NCBI RefSeq assembly: GCF_000302595.1
Contig: NZ_JH947127.1
Span: forward strand, 248,001 to 312,000
DNA length: 64,000 nucleotides
Direction: 5' to 3'
Origin: Pedobacter arcticus A12
GTDB taxonomy: Bacteria; Bacteroidota; Bacteroidia; Sphingobacteriales; Sphingobacteriaceae
Shown here: one piece after another, positions 47,122-55,333 of the stretch
How the letters are laid out: the number at the start of each line of letters is the position of its first letter
Numbering within the stretch: the stretch's first letter is position 1
Translations under genes and position numbers: made by a program
Notes under the pieces: model-generated
Databases searched by the model: none
The model's input: the letters and a program-made list of their open reading frames with translations, nothing else
What the model was told of the DNA's origin: nothing

Positions 47122-49296
47122 ATGTCAACAATTAGATTTCAAGCACTTCAATCGGTATTGGGCAGAACAATACCAGAAGTTAAAGCACCATCTACAAAAA
47201 TTTCTGACTACTACGGTAAAAACGTTTTCAATAAACCAAAAATGAAAGCCTATATGTCTAAAGAGGCTTTTGAGGCTATCGTTAACGCAGGCGAAAACGG
47301 AACACCTATTGAAAGAGACATTGCGGAAAACATTGCTGCCGCAATGAAATCTTGGGCAATGAGCCAAGGAGTAACACATTACACACACTGGTTCCAGCCT
47401 TTAACTGGTACAACTGCAGAAAAACACGATTCATTTTTTGAACCTGCGCCGGACGGTTCTCCTTTAGAAAAATTTTCTGCAGATGCTTTGGTACAACAAG
47501 AGCCAGACGCTTCAAGTTTTCCTAACGGAGGCATAAGAAGTACTTTTGAAGCTCGTGGCTATACCGCTTGGGACCCAAGTTCTCCGGCTTTTATATTTAG
47601 AGGCACACTTTGTATCCCAACAGTATTTGTATCATACACCGGCGAGGCGTTAGATTATAAAGCTCCTTTATTAAAAGCATTATCTGTATTGGATAAAGCC
47701 GCAGTTGATGTTTGTAGTTATTTTGACAAAGGTGTAACTAAGGTTAATGTTTCATTAGGTATTGAACAAGAATACTTTTTAGTTGATTTAGCCTTATTTA
47801 ATGCAAGACCAGATTTACTATTAACAGGAAGAACACTTTTCGGTCATTCATCTGCAAAAAACCAACAACTAGAAGATCATTATTTTGGTTCAATACCAGA
47901 AAGAGTACTTGCTTACATGCAGGATTTCGAAATTGAAGCCTTACAATTAGGTATTCCATTAAAAACTCGCCATAACGAAGTTGCTCCTTCCCAATTTGAG
48001 TGCGCTCCTTTATATGAGGAAATAAACTTAGCCATTGACCACAATCAATTGTTGATGGATTTGATGGATAAAGTTGCAAAAAGACACCACTTTAAAGTTT
48101 TATTGCATGAAAAACCTTATGCGGGTGTAAACGGTTCTGGAAAGCACAATAACTGGTCTTTAATTACAGATACTGGTAAAAACCTTTTAGCGCCTGGCAA
48201 AACACCAAAAAACAATTTGATGTTTTTAACATTCTTTGTTAATACCATTAAAGCAGTTCATGAGCATGCCGATTTATTAAGAGCATCTATCGCGTCTGTA
48301 CATAACGATCATCGTTTGGGAGCAAACGAAGCACCTCCGGCAATTATTTCTATATTCTTAGGAAGCCAGCTGAATGATATTCTTGACGAAATCGAAAGTC
48401 CAAAAATTGCTAAAAAAGTTAAAGACGAAAACTTAATGTGGGTTGGTATTCCAAAAATACCTAACATTTTGTTTGACAATACGGATAGAAACAGAACTTC
48501 ACCTTTCGCTTTTACAGGCAACAAGTTCGAGTTAAGAGCGGTTGGCTCATCAGCCAATTCATCTAGCCCGATGACCATTTTGAATACCATCATGGCAGAA
48601 CAGCTGGTAAAATTTAAGATTGATGTTGACAAACTGATTAAAAAAGGCGAGAAAAAAGATCTTGCTATCGTTAACGTACTTAGAAAGTATATTAAAGAAT
48701 CAAAAAGTATCCGCTTTGAAGGCAATGGCTACAGTGATGAGTGGGCAGAAGAAGCTAAAAAACGTGGTTTATCAAACATCAAAACCACACCAAAAGCCTT
48801 AGACGCTTTAAGTTCAGAAAAATCTATAAAATTATTCCATGAGACCGGAGTTTTCACATCAAGAGAAGCACATGCCCGTCATGAAATTTTATTAGAAGAC
48901 TATTACAAAAAGTTACAGATTGAAGGTCGTGTAATTGGCGAAATGGTAACAAACGTAATTATCCCGTCTGCAATAATTTACCAAAACACGCTTATCCAAA
49001 ACGTTAAAGGTCTGCAAGACATCGGTTTAGAGGAGGAAAACTACAGCGCACAAATCTTGATCATCAAAGAAATATCAAAACATGTAAACTTTATTAAAGA
49101 CAACGTACATGCGATGATTGAGGAGCGTAAAATAGCTAACAAAATGGAAAGCTCTCGCGATAAAGCAATAGCTTACGATGAGAAAGTAAAATCATACTTT
49201 GCACCAATCCGTTACCATGTTGACAAATTAGAGTTAATGGTTGATGATAACCTTTGGCCTTTACCAAAGTTTAGAGAACTATTGTTTATCAAATAA
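47122..49296 (+). CDS. glnN: Glutamine synthetase type III
   Basis: A 724-residue ATP-dependent glutamine synthetase of the GSIII class, the usual length, which forms large dodecamers. Motifs are THYTHWFQPLTGTTAEKHDSF (read in two parts), the metal site GIEQEYFLVD, the KTRHNEVAPSQFE block, GVNGSGKHNNWSLITDTG and DNTDRNRTSPFAFTGNKFELR (two parts). It is the main assimilation enzyme in Bacteroidota that lack GSI. It is divergent from amtB. An IS element starts seven bases after its stop codon and parts it from its terminator at 50703. Confidence 0.97.
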   Translation: MSTIRFQALQSVLGRTIPEVKAPSTKISDYYGKNVFNKPKMKAYMSKEAFEAIVNAGENGTPIERDIAENIAAAMKSWAMSQGVTHYTHWFQPLTGTTAEKHDSFFEPAPDGSPLEKFSADALVQQEPDASSFPNGGIRSTFEARGYTAWDPSSPAFIFRGTLCIPTVFVSYTGEALDYKAPLLKALSVLDKAAVDVCSYFDKGVTKVNVSLGIEQEYFLVDLALFNARPDLLLTGRTLFGHSSAKNQQLEDHYFGSIPERVLAYMQDFEIEALQLGIPLKTRHNEVAPSQFECAPLYEEINLAIDHNQLLMDLMDKVAKRHHFKVLLHEKPYAGVNGSGKHNNWSLITDTGKNLLAPGKTPKNNLMFLTFFVNTIKAVHEHADLLRASIASVHNDHRLGANEAPPAIISIFLGSQLNDILDEIESPKIAKKVKDENLMWVGIPKIPNILFDNTDRNRTSPFAFTGNKFELRAVGSSANSSSPMTILNTIMAEQLVKFKIDVDKLIKKGEKKDLAIVNVLRKYIKESKSIRFEGNGYSDEWAEEAKKRGLSNIKTTPKALDALSSEKSIKLFHETGVFTSREAHARHEILLEDYYKKLQIEGRVIGEMVTNVIIPSAIIYQNTLIQNVKGLQDIGLEEENYSAQILIIKEISKHVNFIKDNVHAMIEERKIANKMESSRDKAIAYDEKVKSYFAPIRYHVDKLELMVDDNLWPLPKFRELLFIK

Positions 49297-49303
49297 AGTA
49301 TAA

Positions 49304-49328
49304 TGTCTCGTCCTGAAATAGCGTTACA
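49304..49328 (+). repeat. Left inverted repeat of the IS3-family element
   Basis: The 25 bases start TGTCTCGTCCTGAAATAGCG and match the right end with a single difference (T in place of C at position 5). The 3-base duplication TAA precedes it. Confidence 0.93.
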
Positions 49329-49349
49329 GTTTTTACAAGAATAATAATT

Positions 49350-50219
49350 TTAAATAGCATTGTGGTTTTCCACGATGCTATTTTTTGTTTTATACGTTCT
49401 GATTCTAACAGTTCTTTGTCTGTGCATCTGATCTGGAGTATTCATGAAACAACTCCAATGTGGTCTTTCCCCATTGTAAATATCGATTGATTGGGCAATC
49501 AGTTTTTTCATCAATTGTATGTCAGTTATCTGAATTCCACGAATAAATTCCTGTTTCAGTATCCCATTGATCCGTTCAGCGGCTGCATTTTGATAGGGGT
49601 CGTATCTTTCCGTCATGCTGCACAGAATTCGGCTGTCAGCCAATAGTCCCTGATACTCATCGCAGCAATATTGCAGTCCCCTGTCAGAGTGATGTATCAG
49701 CTCTTCATCTTTGAATCTGCGGTTTTTCAGGGCGTGTTTAATTGCACAGACCGCTCCGGTGGCATGAAGACTTTCTGAAACGTCATGCCCCATAATCCTC
49801 TTGGAATAGAGATCTGTTACAAGGGACAGGTACATCGGGTTCTTTCTTGTCCCGATGTAGGTAATGTCTGATACCCAGACCTGTTCGGGTCTGTCCACCC
49901 TGAGATGTTCAACCAAATTTTTATGCTTACGGAATCTGTGATGGGAATCTGTAGTGATGTGATATTGCCTTTTGGGAACAATGTCCAGATGGTTGGCTTT
50001 CATTATCCTGAAAAGTTTATCCCTTCCGATTCCTAGGTTCTGTAACTCTGGACAAAGCATATGGTAGAGTTTCCGGGTGCCTAGCCTGGGCATACGCATG
50101 CGCACTTCCAGCACCAGTGCTGTTACTTTTTGGGCAACAGTTCTTTTGTTATTCAGTGAATTTATAGCCCGGTAATAAAGTTGTCTGTTCATCCCAAGCA
50201 ATCTACAGACGCCGCTCAA
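49350..50219 (-). CDS. IS3-family transposase OrfB (DDE integrase domain)
   Basis: A 289-residue product of the integrase (rve) fold. It starts with a short HTH_21-like region (VCRLLGMNRQLYYRAI). The DDE triad is in WVSDITYIGTR, LIHHSDRGLQYC and NAAAERINGILKQEF. The in-track start is TTG at 50219, which overlaps the orfA stop, but the frame is open back to 50267, so it is probably made mainly as an OrfAB fusion by -1 frameshifting. It catalyses cutting and joining of the IS ends. Confidence 0.95.
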   Translation of the reverse strand: MSGVCRLLGMNRQLYYRAINSLNNKRTVAQKVTALVLEVRMRMPRLGTRKLYHMLCPELQNLGIGRDKLFRIMKANHLDIVPKRQYHITTDSHHRFRKHKNLVEHLRVDRPEQVWVSDITYIGTRKNPMYLSLVTDLYSKRIMGHDVSESLHATGAVCAIKHALKNRRFKDEELIHHSDRGLQYCCDEYQGLLADSRILCSMTERYDPYQNAAAERINGILKQEFIRGIQITDIQLMKKLIAQSIDIYNGERPHWSCFMNTPDQMHRQRTVRIRTYKTKNSIVENHNAI

Positions 50220-50650
50220 CGATTCTTTTTGTTCTGACTTGAACCGCTGGACTGTTTGGGTAAGTACTTTTTTCTGATGGGGATATTGAATTCTTCTTCC
50301 GCAATATCTATCATCATATCAAAGAAGATGGCTTTCTTATCCGTGAAATCAAGCTTTTTCTCCAGTTCGGCTTTCTGCTTCTCTAGCAGTTTTACTTTCT
50401 GCTCCAGTTCTAGGAGTTTCTGTTCGGGGCTTTTTGACATAGTCTGAGGGGTCCTGTTTTCCCAATCAAAGTTACCATGTTTTCTCAGCCAATTACTAAT
50501 TGTGGCATCTCCCTGAATACCGTATTTGCGTTGAGCTTCCTTTTTCCCTAAAAGCCCACGTTCGATCTCCTCAATCACCTTCAGCTTAAAAGAAAAACTG
50601 TAATCTTTCGAACTTCTTCTAACATGTTCATTCTCTGCTTCTTCTTTCAT
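50216..50650 (-). CDS. IS3-family transposase OrfA (helix-turn-helix)
   Basis: A 144-residue DNA-binding subunit. The helix-turn-helix is KLKVIEEIERGLLGKKEAQRKYG (two blocks) with ATISNWLRKHG, and a leucine-zipper-like coiled coil follows (LLELEQKVKLLEKQKAELEK). The end contains the slippery site that allows passage into orfB. It binds the terminal repeats and by itself usually regulates transposition. Confidence 0.94.
   Translation of the reverse strand: MKEEAENEHVRRSSKDYSFSFKLKVIEEIERGLLGKKEAQRKYGIQGDATISNWLRKHGNFDWENRTPQTMSKSPEQKLLELEQKVKLLEKQKAELEKKLDFTDKKAIFFDMMIDIAEEEFNIPIRKKYLPKQSSGSSQNKKNR
50267..50273 (-). other. Programmed -1 frameshift site A_AAA_AAG
   Basis: On the minus strand AAAAAAG is read in the orfA frame as A AAA AAG (Lys-Lys, in IRKKYLPK). 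A one-base slip back enters the orfB frame, which is open from there to the orfB start region. This is the classic site type of the IS3 family for making OrfAB. Confidence 0.88.
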
Positions 50651-50664
50651 AACATTACTTTTTG

Positions 50665-50689
50665 TGTAACGCTATTTCAGGACGGGACA
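50665..50689 (-). repeat. Right inverted repeat of the IS3-family element
   Basis: Read on the minus strand it begins TGTCCCGTCCTGAAATAGCG. It is complementary to the left end in 24 of 25 positions and is followed by the target duplicate TAA at 50690-50692. Confidence 0.93.
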
Positions 50690-50702
50690 TAAACTGAAAA
50701 GC

Positions 50703-50739
50703 AAAAGCCGTTTCTATTTAAAGGAACGGCTTTTTTTTG
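50703..50739 (+). terminator. Original glnN terminator, now cut off from the gene by the IS
   Basis: The stem AAAAGCCGTT (50703-50712) with AACGGCTTTT (50725-50734), extended inward by three pairs, is followed by eight T. Without the IS it would begin about 17 bases after the glnN stop codon. With the IS in place it ends transcription only after 1.4 kb of antisense IS sequence. Confidence 0.82.
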
Positions 50740-50751
50740 TTTATATATTTA

Positions 50752-50845
50752 GGGCGGCGTTTCCGCTAAAAAAGCGGGCGGGCTATCCGCTCATACTGCG
50801 CAAGGCCTTAGCCACAAAGCCTGTATCCGCTGCTATCCCTAACCG
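50752..50845. repeat. Dispersed intergenic repeat, copy 2
   Basis: Modules shared with the other copies: GGGCGGCGTTTCCGCT, CGGGCGGGCTATCCGCTC and TATCCGCTGCTATCCC. The centre differs (GCAAGGCCTTAGCCACAAAG). It lies between the glnN terminator and the desaturase terminator. Confidence 0.6.
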
Positions 50846-50900
50846 TAAATTTCACTTCCTAAAAATCGGGTCTCTAAAAAGCAAAAGCTAACCCCCAACA

Positions 50901-50935
50901 AAAAAGCTCCTTAATCAATAATCAAGGAGCTTTTT
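50901..50935. terminator. Terminator of the acyl-ACP desaturase gene
   Basis: A perfect 12-bp stem, AAAAAGCTCCTT (50901-50912) with AAGGAGCTTTTT (50924-50935), and an 11-base loop. It lies 20 bases after the stop of the minus-strand desaturase gene and works in both directions. Confidence 0.85.
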
Positions 50936-50954
50936 GTATATGTTAAAAATGAGT

Positions 50955-51938
50955 CTAAGCGATAATCCAGCTAAACTTATATTCTAAATTTGGAACTTTT
51001 ATACGATCGGCAATTCTTGTTAAACGATTAGGTAAAGCAACCACGTAATCGCGGGCTTTTTCTCCGGCCTCGTTCAAGTCTTTCATGCTTTCCACATTCC
51101 AATCTTCAATTAAATTTTTCAGAATATCAACATAATCTACTGCTGTATAAACACCTAAACGTTGGGCTGCATCTGTAAAGTGACCGAAAGTATGGCCAAT
51201 GTTAGTGCCTAGCTCTCTTAAAAAATGAGCTGGCATTACAATTTTTTTTCGCATCATATCTTCAAAAGCAATCATCACTTCACTAGCATCAACCTCAAAC
51301 GCTTTACTGATAAACGCTTTATAAGCTTTAGCATGACGAGCTTCATCTGCAGCAATTACACCGCACATTTTCGAAAGTTGCTTATCGCCAGAATTTTTAG
51401 CCAACTGAGCAACCCTTCTGTGAGAAATATTAGTTGCAATTTCTTGAAAAGAGGTATAAATAAAGTTTCTATACGGGTCGTAACCTGTACCAATATCAAA
51501 ACCATCCTGAATCAAGTATTGAGTAGATGCTTCCATCGCTCTCATGTTAATCCTTCCGGATAGGTAAAGGTATTTATTCAACAAATCCCCATGGCGATTC
51601 TCCTCCGCAGTCCAAGCCCTCACCCATTTCATCCAACCACCTTGTTCGCTTCTAGAAATATCATCAACCATAGTTAACCATGATTCGTAGGTTGGCAAAG
51701 CTTCTTCTGTAATGGTATCACCAACCAAAACTGCCATTAAATCATAAGAAAGTTCATTTGCATTGCCTTGCAAATCTTTAACTTCATCAAAAAAAGTATC
51801 TTTGCTGGCATCTGGCAAAAAATCTGCAGGTTGCCACATATCTTCAACCGGCTTTAAATAATCAGCCATTTCGTTCACCATAAAAGGCTCCAAATAACTC
51901 ATTACTTCTCTTCTCGATCCAACAGGTAATTCCATCAT
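50955..51938 (-). CDS. Acyl-ACP desaturase (ferritin-like di-iron)
   Basis: A soluble fatty acid desaturase of the stearoyl-ACP type, 327 residues from the ATG at 51938. The longer frame to 51956 begins with TTG inside a -7 promoter box and is not the start. The two di-iron motifs are WTAEENRHGDLLNKY and IAADEARHAKAYKAF, each E/D-ExxRH-like, as in plant and actinobacterial enzymes. It introduces a cis double bond into an acyl chain bound to ACP, which tunes membrane fluidity. It has its own promoter and terminator. Confidence 0.93.
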   Translation of the reverse strand: MMELPVGSRREVMSYLEPFMVNEMADYLKPVEDMWQPADFLPDASKDTFFDEVKDLQGNANELSYDLMAVLVGDTITEEALPTYESWLTMVDDISRSEQGGWMKWVRAWTAEENRHGDLLNKYLYLSGRINMRAMEASTQYLIQDGFDIGTGYDPYRNFIYTSFQEIATNISHRRVAQLAKNSGDKQLSKMCGVIAADEARHAKAYKAFISKAFEVDASEVMIAFEDMMRKKIVMPAHFLRELGTNIGHTFGHFTDAAQRLGVYTAVDYVDILKNLIEDWNVESMKDLNEAGEKARDYVVALPNRLTRIADRIKVPNLEYKFSWIIA

Positions 51939-52304
51939 AAAACAATTAAAATTCAAATATAAGTATTCTTGCTACAATTCTATTTACAATACCGCATTTT
52001 AATAGATAATGTTTTAATAAATTTGATTGCTATATATTAAGCTAACAATCCGTTATGCTATAATTAAACGCAAAAAAGAAGCCAACACACACAAAGCCAC
52101 AATAATGAATCATAAATACTGGAGTAACTTACCGCACAATTGTAAATTCCTTAGGACTGAAAGTGCATAAAGAATTTGATGAGTGGAATTGGATTAGATA
52201 TCTTTATCACATCCAAAACAATACGCGGTCGTTAAAAACAGATCAACCAAGAGGTAGCCAGGCATTCATTTTTAATTAACTTATCACCTTTAATCAACTT
52301 TATT
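51939..52304. other. Divergent gap between desaturase and lipoprotein genes
   Basis: About 366 bases without a credible gene. It holds the -7 box of the desaturase at 51954-51961 and, on the other side, the upstream region of the lipoprotein gene. An ATG-started frame at 52105 encodes just 21 codons and has no family signs. Confidence 0.45.
51954..51961 (-). promoter_or_regulatory. -7 box of the desaturase promoter
   Basis: Read on the minus strand the sequence is TATATTTG, a perfect TAnnTTTG box, ending 15 bases before the ATG at 51938. A matching TTG at the 19-base spacing was not found. Confidence 0.5.
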
Positions 52305-52760
52305 ATGCAATTCACTAATTTATTAAAACCAACTATTTTAGGTCTGTTATGCCTAACTTTTGCTTTCACAGCTTGTAACAACCATAAAAAACAGCAAGAG
52401 GACTTGCAGCAATCTGTAATTGCCGTACATGATAGTGTAATGATGGATATGGGTGCTTTGATGGAAAAAAAGATAGCAGCAAATAAAATGCTTACTCAGC
52501 TTGATAGCCTAAAGTCAAAAAAAACAAGCCTAGATACCGCTAAAGTACGTACAGACTTAACACAGGTTATCAAAGAACTCGCTTCCGCAGATGATGCAAT
52601 GATGACTTGGATGCACAACTTCAACCCCGATTACACGGGTAAATCTCATGAAGAAGTCATGGACTATTTAAATGACCAGAAGCTAAAAATAAACGCTGTA
52701 GACAGTGCTATCAAATCAATTATCTTTAAAAGCGATTCGGTAATCTCAAAATACAGATAA
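52305..52760 (+). CDS. Small lipoprotein of unknown function
   Basis: A 151-residue protein with a lipoprotein signal (FAFTACNN; predicted lipidated Cys24). The mature part is charged and mainly helical, with regular heptads (VIAVHDSVMMDMGALMEKKI, LDSLKSKKTSLDTAKVRTDL). It ends SDSVISKYR. Similar small lipoproteins are common in Bacteroidota but no function is known to me. It is monocistronic, 170 bases before bamD. Confidence 0.72.
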   Translation: MQFTNLLKPTILGLLCLTFAFTACNNHKKQQEDLQQSVIAVHDSVMMDMGALMEKKIAANKMLTQLDSLKSKKTSLDTAKVRTDLTQVIKELASADDAMMTWMHNFNPDYTGKSHEEVMDYLNDQKLKINAVDSAIKSIIFKSDSVISKYR

Positions 52761-52896
52761 ATACAGAGGTTTGATGAACAACGTATAGAATAATGGAGTA
52801 AACGAATTCAATCATTCTATACATCGCGTTAAATTTTGTTAATTATCTCTCAAGCTGAAAGAATTATTTTAGTTTAGCATTTCATATATTTTACAA

Positions 52897-52926
52897 TTGA
52901 CATTATTATTTATTAACCTATCTTTG
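52897..52926 (+). promoter_or_regulatory. bamD operon promoter
   Basis: A TTG at 52897-52899 and TATCTTTG at 52919-52926 are separated by exactly 19 bases, the consensus of the Bacteroidota housekeeping promoter. The box ends four bases before the bamD ATG at 52931, so the mRNA is probably leaderless or nearly so. Confidence 0.85.
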
Positions 52927-52930
52927 CAGC

Positions 52931-53791
52931 ATGTTTAAAAACAAGGGCTTAGCAGTATTAAGCTTATTTATATTATTTACTGTCGTTTTTACAGGCTGTA
53001 AAAGCAGATTTGAGAAGCTGAGAGCAAGTACTGATGTTGCGAAAAAATACCAGGAAGCTATCCGTTTATACAACAAGAAAGATTATTCTAAAGCATTAGT
53101 TTTATTTGACGATTTAGTACAGCGATATAGAGGAAGGTCAGAATCTGAAGACCTTTACTACTATTATGCTTATACAAATTACAAATTAAAAGACTATTTA
53201 TCAGCAAGATATCATTTCAAAACATTTGCAGATACTTATCCAAGTAGTCCCAAAGCAGAGGAATGTCGTTTTTTAGCAGCTTATTGCTTTTATTTAGATT
53301 CACCTAATTATTCGCTAGATCAAGACAATACCTATAAGGCAATAGAATCTTTACAACTGTTTATCAACCTTTACCCAAAGAGCGAACGTGTTGCAGAAGC
53401 TAGCAAACTGATTGCTGATTTAAGAGAGAAATTGGAGCGAAAATCATTTGAGAATGCAAAACTATTCTTAGATATTGGAGATTATCAAGCGGCTGTAATT
53501 GCTTTCAGGAATTCAGCAAAAGACTTTCCCGACACTAAATATGCGGAAGAAATGGAATACCTGACCATACAAGCGCAATATTTATACGCAAAAAACAGTT
53601 TAGAAACCAAACAAGAGGATAGGTATAACGAAGCTATCGAAGAATATGGTAGATTTGTAGAAAGATACCCAAAAAGTACTTTTTCAAAAGAAGCAGAAGA
53701 CCTAAAAACAGCTTCTTTAAAAGGGATAGAAAAAACAAAAGAAACTTTAGCAGCCTACGGCTATAAAACCAAGCAAGAAGATGAACAATAA
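52931..53791 (+). CDS. bamD: Outer membrane assembly lipoprotein BamD
   Basis: A 286-residue lipoprotein; the signal peptide ends VFTGC with Cys23 as the lipidated residue. The rest is a string of TPR-like helical pairs (YQEAIRLYNKKDYSKALVLF, LYYYYAYTNYKLKDYLSARY, FINLYPKSERVAEASKLIAD), as in BamD/ComL. It takes part in the BAM complex that folds outer membrane barrels. It overlaps rpoZ by 11 bases and heads the operon bamD-rpoZ-coaBC-porD. It is driven by a nearly perfect promoter. Confidence 0.92.
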   Translation: MFKNKGLAVLSLFILFTVVFTGCKSRFEKLRASTDVAKKYQEAIRLYNKKDYSKALVLFDDLVQRYRGRSESEDLYYYYAYTNYKLKDYLSARYHFKTFADTYPSSPKAEECRFLAAYCFYLDSPNYSLDQDNTYKAIESLQLFINLYPKSERVAEASKLIADLREKLERKSFENAKLFLDIGDYQAAVIAFRNSAKDFPDTKYAEEMEYLTIQAQYLYAKNSLETKQEDRYNEAIEEYGRFVERYPKSTFSKEAEDLKTASLKGIEKTKETLAAYGYKTKQEDEQ

Positions 53792-54116
53792 AGATGTAAA
53801 TAAGCCAACTGTTTCAAATACAACAGTTACCAGAGATTTAAGAGAATTTGATATTGAAACGCACAACGTTTACGAATCTTTAGTAGTAATCAGCAAAAGA
53901 GCAAACCAAATTGCAGCAAATGTAAAAGAAGAATTACATAGTAAATTAGCCGAATTTGCAAGCTCAAATGACAATTTAGAAGAGATTTTTGAAAACAGAG
54001 AGCAAATTGAGATTTCTAAGCATTACGAAAGAATGCCAAAACCATCTCTAGTTGCTATCGATGAATTTCTTCACGGTAAAGTTTATCACAGAAATCCAGC
54101 AAAAGAACAAAAGTAA
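53781..54116 (+). CDS. rpoZ: RNA polymerase omega-like subunit (Rpb6 family)
   Basis: A 111-residue protein. The core reads NVYESLVVISKRANQIAANV, the conserved omega/Rpb6 helix that binds beta-prime. A charged central part (SKLAEFASSNDNLEEIFENR) is peculiar to Bacteroidota. The start overlaps the end of bamD by 11 bases in another frame, and coaBC follows at 17 bases. It helps assemble RNA polymerase. Confidence 0.9.
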   Translation: MNNKDVNKPTVSNTTVTRDLREFDIETHNVYESLVVISKRANQIAANVKEELHSKLAEFASSNDNLEEIFENREQIEISKHYERMPKPSLVAIDEFLHGKVYHRNPAKEQK

Positions 54117-54133
54117 TTGTTCTATATTTGAGC

Positions 54134-55333
54134 ATGTCCACAATGCTTAAAGACAAAAATATACTCCTTGGCGTTTGCGGCAGCATTGCAAGTTATAAAT
54201 CGGCAGAAATTGTTAGGTTATTTGTAAAAGCTGGTGCAAACGTAAAGGTGGTAATGACAAAAGATGCAACTTCTTTTATCACCCCGCTTACCCTTTCCAC
54301 TTTATCCAAAAATCAAGTTTACAGCACTTATGCCAATACCGAAACAGGTACTTGGAATAATCATGTAGAATTAGCGTTATGGGCAGATTTTATATTAATA
54401 GCACCCGCTACTGCAAATTCTTTAGCCAAATTCGCCAACGGGATCTGTGATAATCTATTAACCGCTGTTTATCTGTCGGCAAAATGCAATGTATATGTAG
54501 CTCCAGCAATGGATTTAGATATGTGGAAGCATAAAAGCACCCAAAACAATATCGAAAAACTCAAAAGCTACGCTAACATTATCATTGCACCATCAAACGG
54601 AGAGCTTGCAAGTGGTTTACACGGCGAAGGACGATTAGCTGAACCTCAAGAAATTTTTAATTTTATTGCTAACGATTTAGGTGCAAGCCAACCCTTAAAA
54701 AATAAAAAAGCTTTAGTTACCGCCGGACCTACATTTGAAGCGATTGACCCAGTGAGGTTTATTGGAAACCATTCATCCGGAAAAATGGGTTACGCCATTG
54801 CTAAAGAATTACAAAAACAGGGCGCCGAAGTAACTTTAATAAGTGGTCCAACCAGTTTAACCGCACCAGACGGAATTAAAGTGGTAAATATTACTTCCGC
54901 ATCCGAAATGCTTTACGCTTGCCAAAAAGCGTTTAATACTACCGATATTTGCGTAATGAGTGCGGCCGTTGCCGATTATACACCACAAGAAGTTGCATCG
55001 CAAAAAATCAAAAAAAATACCGACGAATTTTCTATCAATTTAAAGAAAACCACTGACATTCTTTTTACCTTAGGTGAAGCAAAAAAGAACCAGATTTTAG
55101 TCGGCTTTGCCTTAGAAACAAACAACGAAGAAGAAAACGCAATCACGAAATTACAACGTAAAAACCTCGACTTCATCGTACTCAACTCATTAAATGATTC
55201 AGGCGCAGGTTTTAAAACCAACACCAACAAAATCACAATTATTGATAAGAACTTAGTTAAAACAGAGTTTATTTTAAAATCTAAAGAAGAAGTTGCTAAA
55301 GACATTTGCAACAAAGTAGCATCGTTGATATGA
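54134..55333 (+). CDS. coaBC: Phosphopantothenoylcysteine decarboxylase / synthetase
   Basis: A bifunctional coenzyme A biosynthesis enzyme of 399 residues from the ATG at 54134. The N-terminal CoaC flavoprotein domain has LGVCGSIASYKSAEI, the active-site His of WNNHVELALWAD and APAMDLDMWKHKSTQ. The C-terminal CoaB domain begins at about 185 with KKALVTAGPTFEAIDPVRF and has NHSSGKMGYAIAKEL, AAVADYTP and the KKNTDEF lysines. It overlaps porD by four bases (ATGA). Confidence 0.96.
   Translation: MSTMLKDKNILLGVCGSIASYKSAEIVRLFVKAGANVKVVMTKDATSFITPLTLSTLSKNQVYSTYANTETGTWNNHVELALWADFILIAPATANSLAKFANGICDNLLTAVYLSAKCNVYVAPAMDLDMWKHKSTQNNIEKLKSYANIIIAPSNGELASGLHGEGRLAEPQEIFNFIANDLGASQPLKNKKALVTAGPTFEAIDPVRFIGNHSSGKMGYAIAKELQKQGAEVTLISGPTSLTAPDGIKVVNITSASEMLYACQKAFNTTDICVMSAAVADYTPQEVASQKIKKNTDEFSINLKKTTDILFTLGEAKKNQILVGFALETNNEEENAITKLQRKNLDFIVLNSLNDSGAGFKTNTNKITIIDKNLVKTEFILKSKEEVAKDICNKVASLI

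Larger units (their letters stand above)
49304..50689 (-). mobile_element. Intact IS3-family insertion sequence, 1386 bp
   Basis: The element has 25-base terminal inverted repeats that match in 24 positions (49304-49328 and 50665-50689; each begins TGTC and ends in GTTACA), a three-base target duplication TAA on both sides (49301-49303 and 50690-50692), and overlapping orfA and orfB with all catalytic residues. IS3-family members are expected to show this layout and 3-4 base duplications. It is oriented against glnN. All parts look functional, so the insertion may be recent. Confidence 0.95.

Noticed and set aside
51939-51956. TTG start giving a longer desaturase
   Set aside because: The TTG lies inside the TATATTTG promoter box, and the ATG at 51938 gives the normal protein start.
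52105-52170. 21-codon frame in the gap before the lipoprotein gene
   Set aside because: Too short, no promoter or conserved feature, and different from any small protein I know.
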